A stretch of 64,000 nt of DNA, taken from Pseudomonas migulae NBRC 103157. GTDB taxonomy: Bacteria; Pseudomonadota; Gammaproteobacteria; Pseudomonadales; Pseudomonadaceae. The stretch covers positions 62,001-126,000 of the forward strand of contig NZ_BDAG01000008.1 of the NCBI RefSeq assembly GCF_002091715.1, read 5' to 3'. Shown here piece by piece: positions 9,587 through 17,426 of this stretch. The first letter of the stretch is position 1. Each line of letters begins with the position of its first letter. The notes beneath the pieces were generated by a model that saw only the letters and a program-made list of their open reading frames with translations, did no database searches and was not told the origin of the DNA. A program made the translations under genes and the position numbers.

Positions 9587-10907
9587 CAAGGGGGCTCCGT
9601 GAGCGGGCGTCGAGCAAGGCTGCGACCGCTTCAATAGTAAGGTTGCGTGCGTGCAGGGCGCCGAAACCCGGCTGCCCCGCATCGCGAAAATAGAGGTCGT
9701 AGTGACCTGGGGAGATCGCCAGCAGCGTGACCGGCGCAACATGCGCAGCCGCACAGGAGCGCGAACAACCGCTCAGATGAACGCTCAAGCGCTGACCATG
9801 GTGTGGCAACAGCGCTGCCAGTTGCAGGGCATCGTCCTTGGTGTCGGCCAGGCCTTTGGCGCACCCCGTGGAACCGGTACAGGCAATTACGTGAGCCAGC
9901 GACTGATCGGCTGAGCATATAAAACCGAGCCGGTTCAATGCGTCAGTCACCGCCGGCGCATCCTTGAACTGAACGCCGGGAACAAGCAGGCTTTGCCACG
10001 GCGTGAAACGCAAGCTGCCATCACCGTAGGCACCGGCCAGTTGCGAAACGCCTCTGAGCATGGCCGAATCCAGTCGCCCCAATGGCACGCCCGCGCCAAT
10101 GTAGACGAGCCCGTTTTGGCGTTGTGGATAAGTGCCAATGTGCAGCGCAATTGAAGATGCAGATCGGTCCCAACCTGTGACGTCGACCGGTGGCTGACTC
10201 AAGCGCTGGACCAATTGCGCCATGAAATCCGAGACCGGCAATTCGGCCAGCAAATGACGCATTCGAGTCTGCTCGGGACGAGCGAGATCCAGAAACAGCT
10301 CCAGCACCTTGATCACCAACTCGTGCCCCAATGCCTCTGGCACCGCGCCCAAAGGCTCATCGACCGGACATCCCGCCAGACCGAAAGCCAGTAACGATTC
10401 GCCGTTCTGTTCGACAGCCGATAACCACACATCGTGAGGATGCTCGAGCATCGCCAGTGCTTCGCCGCCATCCAGCTGCACGGCGAACTTGGCCGACAAG
10501 TCGTGGAAGCGCGCACGGGTTTGCAAGCTGTCGAGAATCTGCCCGGCCAAGGGCCGACTGTCGATCAGCATGTGTCGATCAATGCCGGCACTGGGGCTCA
10601 ACATCAGATTGCGCACATCGTCGCCTGCGGCGGTGGTGGGTCCCAGGCCGGCGGCCAACAGACTCTCGATCAATGCTGCTGCCTGCTCACCAATACCGCG
10701 AATCTGCAGATTTGCCCGGTTGGTCGCCTCTATCACGCCACCGGCATATCGCGCTGCCGCATCAGCCACGGCGACGGCCTGATCCGCGCGGATAGAACCG
10801 CCGCCAAGCTTGATCCGGCAAATGCCGCCATCCAGCGCCTGGACGACACGTAACAATCCGGGACAAGCCGAAGGTCGCAGAGGACTGAATGTCTGACGTG
10901 GATTCAC
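9579..10907 (-). CDS. cobG: Precorrin-3B synthase
   Basis: CobG is a sulfite-reductase-like monooxygenase that makes precorrin-3B in the aerobic cobalamin route. The iron-sulfur motif is visible as C-x5-C (CTGSTGC) followed by C-x3-C (CSRSC). The GTG at 10907 gives 442 residues beginning VNPRQTFSPLRPSACPG. The frame stays open to 11063, but that 52-residue extension has no family resemblance, so I treat it as leader; no strong ribosome site marks either start. Its presence, with its oxygen-dependent chemistry, points to an aerobic pathway. It heads the minus-strand operon. Confidence 0.9.
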   Translation of the reverse strand: MNPRQTFSPLRPSACPGLLRVVQALDGGICRIKLGGGSIRADQAVAVADAAARYAGGVIEATNRANLQIRGIGEQAAALIESLLAAGLGPTTAAGDDVRNLMLSPSAGIDRHMLIDSRPLAGQILDSLQTRARFHDLSAKFAVQLDGGEALAMLEHPHDVWLSAVEQNGESLLAFGLAGCPVDEPLGAVPEALGHELVIKVLELFLDLARPEQTRMRHLLAELPVSDFMAQLVQRLSQPPVDVTGWDRSASSIALHIGTYPQRQNGLVYIGAGVPLGRLDSAMLRGVSQLAGAYGDGSLRFTPWQSLLVPGVQFKDAPAVTDALNRLGFICSADQSLAHVIACTGSTGCAKGLADTKDDALQLAALLPHHGQRLSVHLSGCSRSCAAAHVAPVTLLAISPGHYDLYFRDAGQPGFGALHARNLTIEAVAALLDARSRSPLDA

Positions 10908-11192
10908 GGAATGGCCGGTTACAGGACGAAGGGCAGCATTATGCCTGCTTTGCCCGGCCGGATGAAAAAGCTCAAAGGGATTGACGACGAAACGTGCTCC
11001 ACAGGGGGGGGCACCCGTTGTTTCGCATGAAGTCCAAAAGGTCGTTTTAAATTCAACTTTCAAACATGACTAAACAGTAAGAATCAATTCTGCATGCCAT
11101 CGCTATTTTCAACTATGCACCCACCCTCGTACCTTGCATAAACAAACCATTAACCACGTTCATCAACGCCGCGCTTATATAAGGAGCCCCCC
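10908..11192. other. Divergent leader between cobG and unknown gene B
   Basis: A 285-base intergenic stretch that should hold promoters for the leftward cobGHIJ operon and the rightward unknown gene. I looked for a cobalamin riboswitch (B12-box-like segments) on the cobG side and did not find a convincing one. A GTGC run separated from GCAC by a short G-rich stretch near 11003-11023 could form a hairpin in the cobG leader. No promoter can be assigned confidently. Confidence 0.4.
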
Positions 11193-11843
11193 ATGAACAA
11201 TGAAAAGCCCTCCGGCATATTGACCGGACCAAACTTGCTCTCCTGTATTGACGAACTTTCATTGCAGGATCACGACGACTTGACTCACTGCACACAGATC
11301 GCCACACACTCCGCCAACATGGCCTGTAGCCGCTTTGTCGACTCCACAAAGTGGCTGGATGAGTATGTAACCACCCTGAATTTCTTAGGCTGGTCGGTGT
11401 TCCAGGACACCATTTTTACCCGCACCCGTCACGACGTCTCGAAAAGCGTCGCTGATTTCCTGATACAGCGTGCCCAAGCCATGCCGGACCACAGGCAAGG
11501 GAACGCGATGATCGACACGCTCGACGCACTGAAACCCGACAAGCCGGCAGTCGTGTCTCTGGATGAAGAAAGCCGGCTGGGGAATCGCTTTCAGGTCATT
11601 CCGGCACGGTACGACTCAAAGGGCGTTCTTCAGATCGCTGTCTTTAATCTTGAACTGGTGGCTGACACTAAGAGAAGTAACTTCCTGTTCTTGGGGCGGG
11701 AGGGCCACGCCGCCAAAATCATCCAGCAAGGTGCGTACCTCAAACTGGATAAAAACATACTCGAGACTAAAAGAGCGCTCATTGAGAAAAAGCGCAGCGA
11801 GATCAAAGCAAAGCGGTTCGACCTGTGGAAGAACAAACGATAG
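11193..11843 (+). CDS. Unknown protein B, distant paralogue of the 5536-6345 gene
   Basis: A 216-residue soluble protein of no recognised family. A clear AAGGAG lies upstream of the ATG. The central part ends in alternating hydrophobic strands (GVLQIAVFNLELVAD, NFLFLGREG), followed by a strongly basic, probably helical tail (RALIEKKRSEIKAKRF). The order of these elements matches unknown protein A, and the two can be aligned along most of their length. Composition is more AT-rich than the flanking cob genes. It is transcribed away from cobG and toward cobL, with 173 bases before cobL. Confidence 0.78.
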   Translation: MNNEKPSGILTGPNLLSCIDELSLQDHDDLTHCTQIATHSANMACSRFVDSTKWLDEYVTTLNFLGWSVFQDTIFTRTRHDVSKSVADFLIQRAQAMPDHRQGNAMIDTLDALKPDKPAVVSLDEESRLGNRFQVIPARYDSKGVLQIAVFNLELVADTKRSNFLFLGREGHAAKIIQQGAYLKLDKNILETKRALIEKKRSEIKAKRFDLWKNKR

Positions 11844-12016
11844 GTAAACAGGTTGAATTCCCTTCGCTTAAAAAAGCTCGAGTGCATTCAACAGAAATTT
11901 CACCGACTGCCAGCAGGCGAATGCAATCGACACCGCGCTATGATGCGCAGCGGCGCAGGTCAAGACAGACCTGAACGCTGCGATGATTTGGCATCGGTTG
12001 ATCGAAGAGGAACAGC

Positions 12017-13228
12017 ATGACCCCGTGGCTGACAGTGGTAGGTATCGGAGAAGACGGCTTCAAGGGCCTGGGTAAAAACGCCCGTCACGCCTTGCTCCGC
12101 GCCTCCAGGATCGTCGGCGCCCAACGCCAGCTGGATCTGCTGTCGCCCTGCATTCGCGGCGAACGCGAACTCTGGCCCAGTCCGTTCTCCCTCGATGCGG
12201 TGCTGGCCCGACGTGGCGAACCGGTTTGCGTGCTGGCCAGCGGTGACCCGATGTTCTTCGGCGTCGGCGCCAGCCTTGCCCGGCTATTGCCCAGCGATGA
12301 AATGCAGATTCTGCCGGCGCCCTCTTCCTGCTCTCTGGCTGCCGCGCGCATGGGCTGGCCGTTGCAGGACGTGGTGACGTTGTCCATGGTTGCCCGCCCG
12401 ATCGCGGCGCTCAACGCGCAGTTGTTCAGCGGCATCCGTTTGCTGGTGCTGTGCAACGACGGCCAAAGCCCCGCCGCGATTGCCGCGTTGTTGCGCGAGC
12501 GTGGCTTCGGGCCGAGCCGCCTCAGTGTGCTGGAACATATGGGCGGTGAAGCCGAACGGCGCGTCGATGGCGTCGCCCGCGATTGGGCCGATCCGGTGAT
12601 CGCCGATCTGAATCTGGTCGCCATCGAATGCATCGCTGAACCCGGTGCGCCGCGCCTGTCACGATTGGCTGGCTTGCCGGACTCGGCGTTCAAGCACGAC
12701 GGCCAATTGACCAAGCGCGACGTGCGCGCAATCACCCTAGCGCGCCTGGCCCCGGTGCCCGGTGAACTGCTGTGGGACGTCGGTGCCGGCAGCGGCTCGA
12801 TCGGCATCGAATGGATGCGTGCCCACCCGAGTTGCCGGGCTCTGGCCATCGAGGCCGATGAAGGACGGCAACTGCTGATCGAGCAAAACCGCGACGCGCT
12901 GGGCGTACCCGGCCTGCAACTGATACGCGGCAAGGCGCCACAAGCCCTCGCCGGACTCGAGCGCCCGGATGCGATCTTCATCGGTGGCGGAGTCACTCGC
13001 GAGGGTGTGCTGGACACTTGCTGGGCTCAGCTGAAACCCGGTGGTCGACTGATCGCCAACGCCGTCACGCTGCAAAGTGAAATGGCCCTGATGGCCTGGC
13101 GCGAGCAGCACGGCGGCGAGTTGACGCGCATCCACATCGCCCAGGCGCAACCGTTGGGCGACTTCGACACCTGGCGCCAGGCGCTGCCGATTACCTTGCT
13201 GGACGTGGTCAAACCTTTCGATGCGTGA
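12017..13228 (+). CDS. cobL: Precorrin-6Y C5,15-methyltransferase (decarboxylating)
   Basis: A 403-residue fusion of CbiE-like (about 1-205) and CbiT-like (about 210-400) domains. The N-terminal domain starts [10 protein letters not shown] and has [11 protein letters not shown]. The C-terminal domain has the SAM-binding stretch [16 protein letters not shown]. CobL methylates C5 and C15 and decarboxylates the C12 acetate. GAAGAGGA precedes the ATG. The stop overlaps the cbiD start by eight bases, so cobL-cbiD-cobK form an operon running away from cobGHIJ. Confidence 0.95.
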   Translation: MTPWLTVVGIGEDGFKGLGKNARHALLRASRIVGAQRQLDLLSPCIRGERELWPSPFSLDAVLARRGEPVCVLASGDPMFFGVGASLARLLPSDEMQILPAPSSCSLAAARMGWPLQDVVTLSMVARPIAALNAQLFSGIRLLVLCNDGQSPAAIAALLRERGFGPSRLSVLEHMGGEAERRVDGVARDWADPVIADLNLVAIECIAEPGAPRLSRLAGLPDSAFKHDGQLTKRDVRAITLARLAPVPGELLWDVGAGSGSIGIEWMRAHPSCRALAIEADEGRQLLIEQNRDALGVPGLQLIRGKAPQALAGLERPDAIFIGGGVTREGVLDTCWAQLKPGGRLIANAVTLQSEMALMAWREQHGGELTRIHIAQAQPLGDFDTWRQALPITLLDVVKPFDA

Positions 13229-14318
13229 CGAAACCGCCGAACAACCCGCACCGCTGCGCAGCGGCCTCACGACGGGCAGTTGCGCCACCGCGACTAGCCT
13301 CGCGGCTGCTCGCCTGCTACTCGGCGGCGAGTGCGCGGACGCCGTGAACATCGTCTTGCCCAAAGGCAAGCAGGTGCAAATGCGTCTGGAGTTCTGTCGA
13401 CTCCTGGATGACGGCGCCGAGGCCGGCACGATCAAGGATGCCGGCGACGATCCGGACGTGACCCACGGCGCACTGCTGTTCTCCCAAGTGCGATTGAACG
13501 CCGAACCGGGCATTCGTTTCAGTGCCGGCCGTGGTGTGGGCACGGTCACCCGGCCAGGCCTGGTGTTGGCGGTCGGCGAACCGGCGATCAACCCGGTCCC
13601 GCGCAAGATGATCACCGACCACCTGACCTTGCTCGCTGAGGAACTCGGTTATCGCGGCGGTTTCGAGGTTACGGTGAACGTCGAGGGCGGCGAGGCGCTG
13701 GCGTTGAAAACCATGAATCCACGGCTGGGCATTCTCGGTGGCTTGTCGATCCTGGGTACCAGCGGCATCGTTCGGCCGTTTTCCTGCGCGGCTTACATTG
13801 CCTCGATCCATCAGGGCATCGATGTGGCGAAAACCAATGGTTACCTGCACATCGCCGCGTGCACCGGCAACGCCAGCGAAGACACCATGCGCCGCGTCTA
13901 CGACTTGCCGGAAATCGCCTTGATCGAAATGGGCGATTTCGTCGGCGCCGTACTCAAGCATCTGCGCAAAGTGCCTGTGGATAAACTCAGCCTGTGCGGC
14001 GGCTTCGGCAAGATCAGCAAACTGGCAGCCGGGCACATGGACCTGCACAGTCGGCATTCGAGCATCGACCTGCCGCAACTGGCTGAATGGGCGGCAACGG
14101 TCGGGGCAGATCAAGCGTTGCAGCAAGCGATCCGCGAGGCCAATACCAGTCAGCAAGCGCTGGCGATGGCCAACGCGGCCGGCATCGCACTCGGCGATGC
14201 GGTGTGCCGGCACGCGCTGGCGTTTGCGCGCAGCGTGGTGCCGGCGCAGGTTCAGGTTGAAGTATTTGCCATCGATCGCCAGGGCGGGATTGTTGGCCAT
14301 GCGGGAGTTTTCCAATGA
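13221..14318 (+). CDS. cbiD: Cobalt-precorrin-5B C1-methyltransferase
   Basis: A 365-residue CbiD protein. The family hallmark near the N-terminus, [16 protein letters not shown], is present, and a glycine-rich [14 protein letters not shown] follows in the middle. CbiD methylates C1 in the anaerobic route; pseudomonads keep it inside an otherwise aerobic cluster. It overlaps both neighbours (8 bases with cobL, 4 with cobK), which implies coupled translation. Confidence 0.93.
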   Translation: MRDETAEQPAPLRSGLTTGSCATATSLAAARLLLGGECADAVNIVLPKGKQVQMRLEFCRLLDDGAEAGTIKDAGDDPDVTHGALLFSQVRLNAEPGIRFSAGRGVGTVTRPGLVLAVGEPAINPVPRKMITDHLTLLAEELGYRGGFEVTVNVEGGEALALKTMNPRLGILGGLSILGTSGIVRPFSCAAYIASIHQGIDVAKTNGYLHIAACTGNASEDTMRRVYDLPEIALIEMGDFVGAVLKHLRKVPVDKLSLCGGFGKISKLAAGHMDLHSRHSSIDLPQLAEWAATVGADQALQQAIREANTSQQALAMANAAGIALGDAVCRHALAFARSVVPAQVQVEVFAIDRQGGIVGHAGVFQ

Positions 14319-15043
14319 AGCGCATTTTGCTGCTCGGTGGCGTGACGGAAGCGCTGGCGATCGCCCGTACGCTTGGACCGGAACACCTCTACAGCCTGGC
14401 CGGCGTCGGTCGAGTGCCGACCGATCTGAATTGCCAGGTGCGCGTCGGCGGCTATGGCGGTGCAGAGGGACTGGCGCAGTTCATCCGCGACGAAGGGATT
14501 GATCTGCTGCTGGACGCGACGCATCCGTACGCAGCACAAATCAGCCAGAACGCTGCGACCGCCGCACAGCTGACCGGCATTCCCTGCTGGGCATTCAGGC
14601 GTCCGGCCTGGCAGCCGCAAGCAGGGGACGACTGGCGCGAAGTCAGCGACTGGGCCGGGTTGATCGACGCGCTCAAACCGTTCCGGCGACCACTGTTCAC
14701 CCTCGGCCGTGAACCCTTGCAACATCTGCAGGAAATCCCGCCAGAGCAATTCTGGACGTTGCGCGCACTGGATGTTTATCCGGGCAACGAGCGCTGCGAA
14801 GTGATAGGCGCACGCGGACCGTTCCTGATCGACGATGAACGTGAGCTGTTTGAACGTCGGCAGATTGATGTGCTGATCAGCAAGAACAGCGGCAGCACCG
14901 CCACCGAGCCGAAACTGGAAGTGGCGCGGGAACGGGGGGTGCCGGTGTTGGTGTTGAAGCGGCCGGTGTTGCCGGGGGTGGATCGGGAGTTTGGAAGCGT
15001 GGATGACCTGCTAATTGCCTTATCTGTGTCGGACGTTTCTTGA
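14315..15043 (+). CDS. cobK: Precorrin-6X reductase
   Basis: A 242-residue protein beginning [20 protein letters not shown]. The family motif [13 protein letters not shown] and the GREPLQHL segment are visible. It reduces precorrin-6X with NADPH. Its ATG overlaps the cbiD stop (ATGA). It is the last gene of the plus-strand corrin operon; the following DNA changes composition and holds a degraded toxin-antitoxin module. Confidence 0.92.
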   Translation: MKRILLLGGVTEALAIARTLGPEHLYSLAGVGRVPTDLNCQVRVGGYGGAEGLAQFIRDEGIDLLLDATHPYAAQISQNAATAAQLTGIPCWAFRRPAWQPQAGDDWREVSDWAGLIDALKPFRRPLFTLGREPLQHLQEIPPEQFWTLRALDVYPGNERCEVIGARGPFLIDDERELFERRQIDVLISKNSGSTATEPKLEVARERGVPVLVLKRPVLPGVDREFGSVDDLLIALSVSDVS

Positions 15044-15233
15044 GACCTGTAGCTCCTTGTGACTTTGCCCGCAACACTTCAGGAAAGAGCCGACTGTATC
15101 TCCAATAGCTTCAATCCTATATTCCCATTCTTTTGATTCTACCAAGCACAACGACTCGATTCTTGAGGAACGACCCACCACGACTCGAGAAAGGGCTGCT
15201 TGCCAATATGTATCCCAAGGAATACGATCCAGC

Positions 15234-15536
15234 ATGATCGACTTCAAACGATCCAGCGCATTTGCCGATTGGCTCGACTCACTCAGAGACACCATTGGAT
15301 AAGCCCGGATCATCGCCAGGCTCCGAGCTGCCGAACATTGAAATTTTGGCGATTGCGAACCTGTAGGCGAATCTGTCTATGAAATGCGTGTTCATCATGG
15401 TCCGGGCTACAGGATGTACTTCACTCGTCGAGGCGAAGTGGTTTACCTGCTTTTGGTGGGGGGCGACAAGTCGACTCAAAAACGCGATATCAATCGCGCC
15501 ATTCAAATGGCGCAAAACATCGGTAATGAGGAGTAG
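15234..15536 (+). pseudogene. HigB/RelE-family toxin, broken by two in-frame stops
   Basis: Translating from ATG 15234 in one frame gives MIDFKRSSAFADWLDSLRD, then TAA at 15300-15302, then ARIIARLRAAEH, then TGA at 15339-15341, then NFGDCEPVGESVYEMRVHH and GPGYRMYFTRRGEVVYLLL, then VGGDKSTQKRD to a TAG at 15534-15536. Joined across the stops this is a full-length HigB-type (RelE/ParE superfamily) toxin of about 100 residues. The frame is intact: only the two nonsense codons interrupt it. Restart at ATG 15384 would give only the C-terminal half. The antitoxin gene starts three bases after the toxin stop, the normal toxin-first order. Confidence 0.85.
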
Positions 15537-15539
15537 ATC

Positions 15540-15830
15540 ATGGCCGAGCAATTCACCCGCTTCGATGCCGCCGAATTTCTCAAATCGCCAGAAGAAATGG
15601 CGGCTTATCTGGATGCATGCTTTGAAGAAGATGCCGGCGATGGAGTACTGATACGCGCGGCACTCAACGATATAGCCAGAGCACAGGGCATGACACAGGT
15701 TGCACGTGATGCAGGCCTTGGTCGTGAAAGCTTGTACAAAGCATTGAGCAGCACTGGCAATCCGGAGTTCGCGACTATCATGAAGGTTATGAAAGCTTTG
15801 GGTCTGCGTCTGCATGCCACTGTGATCTGA
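15540..15830 (+). CDS. HigA-type antitoxin (addiction module antidote)
   Basis: A 96-residue protein with a short N-terminal segment (FDAAEFLKSPEEMAAYLDA) and a helix-turn-helix of the XRE type: IARAQGMTQVARDAGLGR and then ESLYKALSSTGNPEFATI. Antidotes of this family bind their RelE/ParE-like toxin and repress the operon. Here the frame is intact while the toxin upstream is interrupted, so it may persist as a stand-alone repressor or as protection against related toxins (inference). Confidence 0.88.
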   Translation: MAEQFTRFDAAEFLKSPEEMAAYLDACFEEDAGDGVLIRAALNDIARAQGMTQVARDAGLGRESLYKALSSTGNPEFATIMKVMKALGLRLHATVI

Positions 15831-15878
15831 CTGCGCTGCGACACCAAACCGCACGCCGCTTTTTTACTTATCGGCACT

Positions 15879-15905
15879 GATCAGGCTAAATAGCCGCGCC
15901 TGATC
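15879..15905. promoter_or_regulatory. Inverted repeat before the copper genes
   Basis: GATCAGGC and GCCTGATC form a perfect 8-base inverted repeat with an 11-base spacer, 25 bases before the first DUF2946 ATG. It could be an operator for the copper operon or a stem ending the antitoxin transcript. There is no T-run after it, which favours an operator or leader hairpin. Confidence 0.4.
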
Positions 15906-15929
15906 GCCCACCCAACCGGATCTGTCCCC

Positions 15930-16328
15930 ATGTCCCGACAACGGCTCGCATTTGCCTGGATAGCCTGCTTCGCAGTGCTGTTCAACATGCTCGCCATGCC
16001 GATGACCGGAGCGATGACGCAGACGGCGAAATCGCCCGCCGAGCAGGTGTTGTGGGGTAGTTTCTGTTCGTCCACTGGCACGAAGATGGTGGCGATTTCC
16101 CTGGGGACGCTTGAGCAGAAAGCGCCGCAGAACGACGATCATTCCAACATGCAGCATTGCTGGTGCTGCTCCGGCTCAGCGCCGCTGGTGGCGTTGCCCG
16201 GGCATGTGCCGCCGTTGTCCTTCGCGCGTTTCGATGCCAATCGAAGCCTGCCCGCCGACTCTCTCGATACACCTACACCACGCCAGCAATGGCCGAGTCT
16301 CAACCCCCGCGCTTCCCCTCTGGTGTGA
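15930..16328 (+). CDS. DUF2946 family protein, copper-associated
   Basis: A 132-residue protein with an N-terminal hydrophobic segment (FAWIACFAVLFNMLAMP) that can be a signal anchor. A cysteine/histidine cluster, MQHCWCCSG, is typical of DUF2946 proteins. The family has no established biochemical role but commonly lies next to copper genes; the Met, His and Cys clusters suggest metal handling in the envelope (inference). It starts the group DUF2946, PCuAC, DUF2946, OprC-like receptor and PepSY protein, all on the plus strand. Confidence 0.8.
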   Translation: MSRQRLAFAWIACFAVLFNMLAMPMTGAMTQTAKSPAEQVLWGSFCSSTGTKMVAISLGTLEQKAPQNDDHSNMQHCWCCSGSAPLVALPGHVPPLSFARFDANRSLPADSLDTPTPRQQWPSLNPRASPLV

Positions 16329-16376
16329 TTCCTTCTCGCAATTGACCTGCGTCTTGAATCGCTCTGGAGAACTGCC

Positions 16377-16856
16377 ATGTTGAACAAACTCATCGTTCTG
16401 GCTGCGTTGCTGCTGCCTGCCTGCTTTGCCAATGCCCATGAATACAAGACAGGAGAACTGGAGATCGCTCATCCGTGGTCGCAGGAATTGCCACCGAATG
16501 CGCCGACCGTTGCGGCTTATTTCGTGATTCAGAACCACGGTAAAACCGCGGACAAATTGCTCGGCGTCGACTCGCCGATTGCAGGGATCGCCCAGTTGCA
16601 CGAGCACGTGATGCAGAACGATCTGATGAAAATGCAGCAGGTGCCGAGCGTCGAGATTCCAGGCGGTGGCGACGTCACGTTTGCACCGATGGCGTATCAC
16701 GTCATGCTGCTGGAACTGAAAGACCGCAGCCTGCTGAGCGACGGCAAGCGTTTCCCGCTGACGATGCATTTCGAGAAATCCGGTGATGTGACCGTCGAGG
16801 TCACGGTGCAGAAAAAAGCGCCGGACGGCATGCAAGTGCACGCGCACAACCCGTAA
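16377..16856 (+). CDS. PCuAC family periplasmic copper chaperone
   Basis: A 159-residue protein with a signal peptide (LIVLAALLLPACFANA). The copper site of the family is a spaced His/Met set: HEHVMQNDLMKMQQVPSV, followed by MAYHVMLLELK, corresponds to the H(M)x10Mx21HxM pattern. PCuAC proteins bind Cu(I) in the periplasm and can deliver it to cytochrome oxidase assembly. It lies between two DUF2946 genes and just ahead of a copper receptor. Confidence 0.9.
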   Translation: MLNKLIVLAALLLPACFANAHEYKTGELEIAHPWSQELPPNAPTVAAYFVIQNHGKTADKLLGVDSPIAGIAQLHEHVMQNDLMKMQQVPSVEIPGGGDVTFAPMAYHVMLLELKDRSLLSDGKRFPLTMHFEKSGDVTVEVTVQKKAPDGMQVHAHNP

Positions 16857-16877
16857 TCGCCAGAGCTGAATACGCCC

Positions 16878-17336
16878 ATGCGCGCGCTTAGCGCCAGGTC
16901 ATCCGCTTCCCGCCGTCAGCCCCTGAGCCTGACCCACGGCAGCTGGATCAGCCTGTTCGCCATGTTGATGATCTTCATCGGCCCGCTGATTTCTCAGTCG
17001 ATGCCGATGAATCAGCGCGCCTCCGCTCTGATGGAAGCATCCATGAACATGTCGATAGACATGCCCATGGACATGCCGGCAATGGAACACGGCGACCACG
17101 GCGCGCAAGCCGCCGCCGAGCATTGCCCGCCCAAGACGTCTCATCACGCTGTCTGGGAAAAGTGCGGCTATTGCAGCCTGCTGTTCAATTGCCCGGCACT
17201 GACGGGTGGCCAGTCCTTCATTGCATTCGATACACCCACAGCCACTACCTTCACCACCCCTGCCACTCGCCTGGGCCACGCCCGGCAAACCTTCTTCCCC
17301 GGCGCCCGTACCCGCGCACCACCCATCGTCGCGTAA
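16878..17336 (+). CDS. Second DUF2946 family protein, Met/His-rich
   Basis: A 152-residue protein with one hydrophobic segment near residues 24-42. It is followed by a methionine- and histidine-rich stretch (SMNMSIDMPMDMPAMEHGDH) and a CGYCSLLFNC cysteine cluster. These features suit periplasmic copper binding (inference). It begins 21 bases after the PCuAC gene, so co-transcription is likely. Confidence 0.8.
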   Translation: MRALSARSSASRRQPLSLTHGSWISLFAMLMIFIGPLISQSMPMNQRASALMEASMNMSIDMPMDMPAMEHGDHGAQAAAEHCPPKTSHHAVWEKCGYCSLLFNCPALTGGQSFIAFDTPTATTFTTPATRLGHARQTFFPGARTRAPPIVA

Positions 17337-17426
17337 ACACCTCCCCAATTTCACACGGTCCGCAAGACAGGTTCGCTCCCACAGGGAATTGCGAAGGCTG
17401 CCGGCCGTGTCGTTTACGACTGTTCG

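Noticed and set aside
10905..11063. N-terminal extension of cobG and possible cobalamin riboswitch in its leader
   Set aside because: The extension lacks family resemblance. I could not find B12-box-like sequences or the paired stems of a cobalamin riboswitch here or before cobL.
15020..15313. 97-codon minus-strand frame between cobK and the toxin pseudogene
   Set aside because: It overlaps the end of cobK and the start of the toxin remnant, and has no recognisable domain or clear ribosome site.
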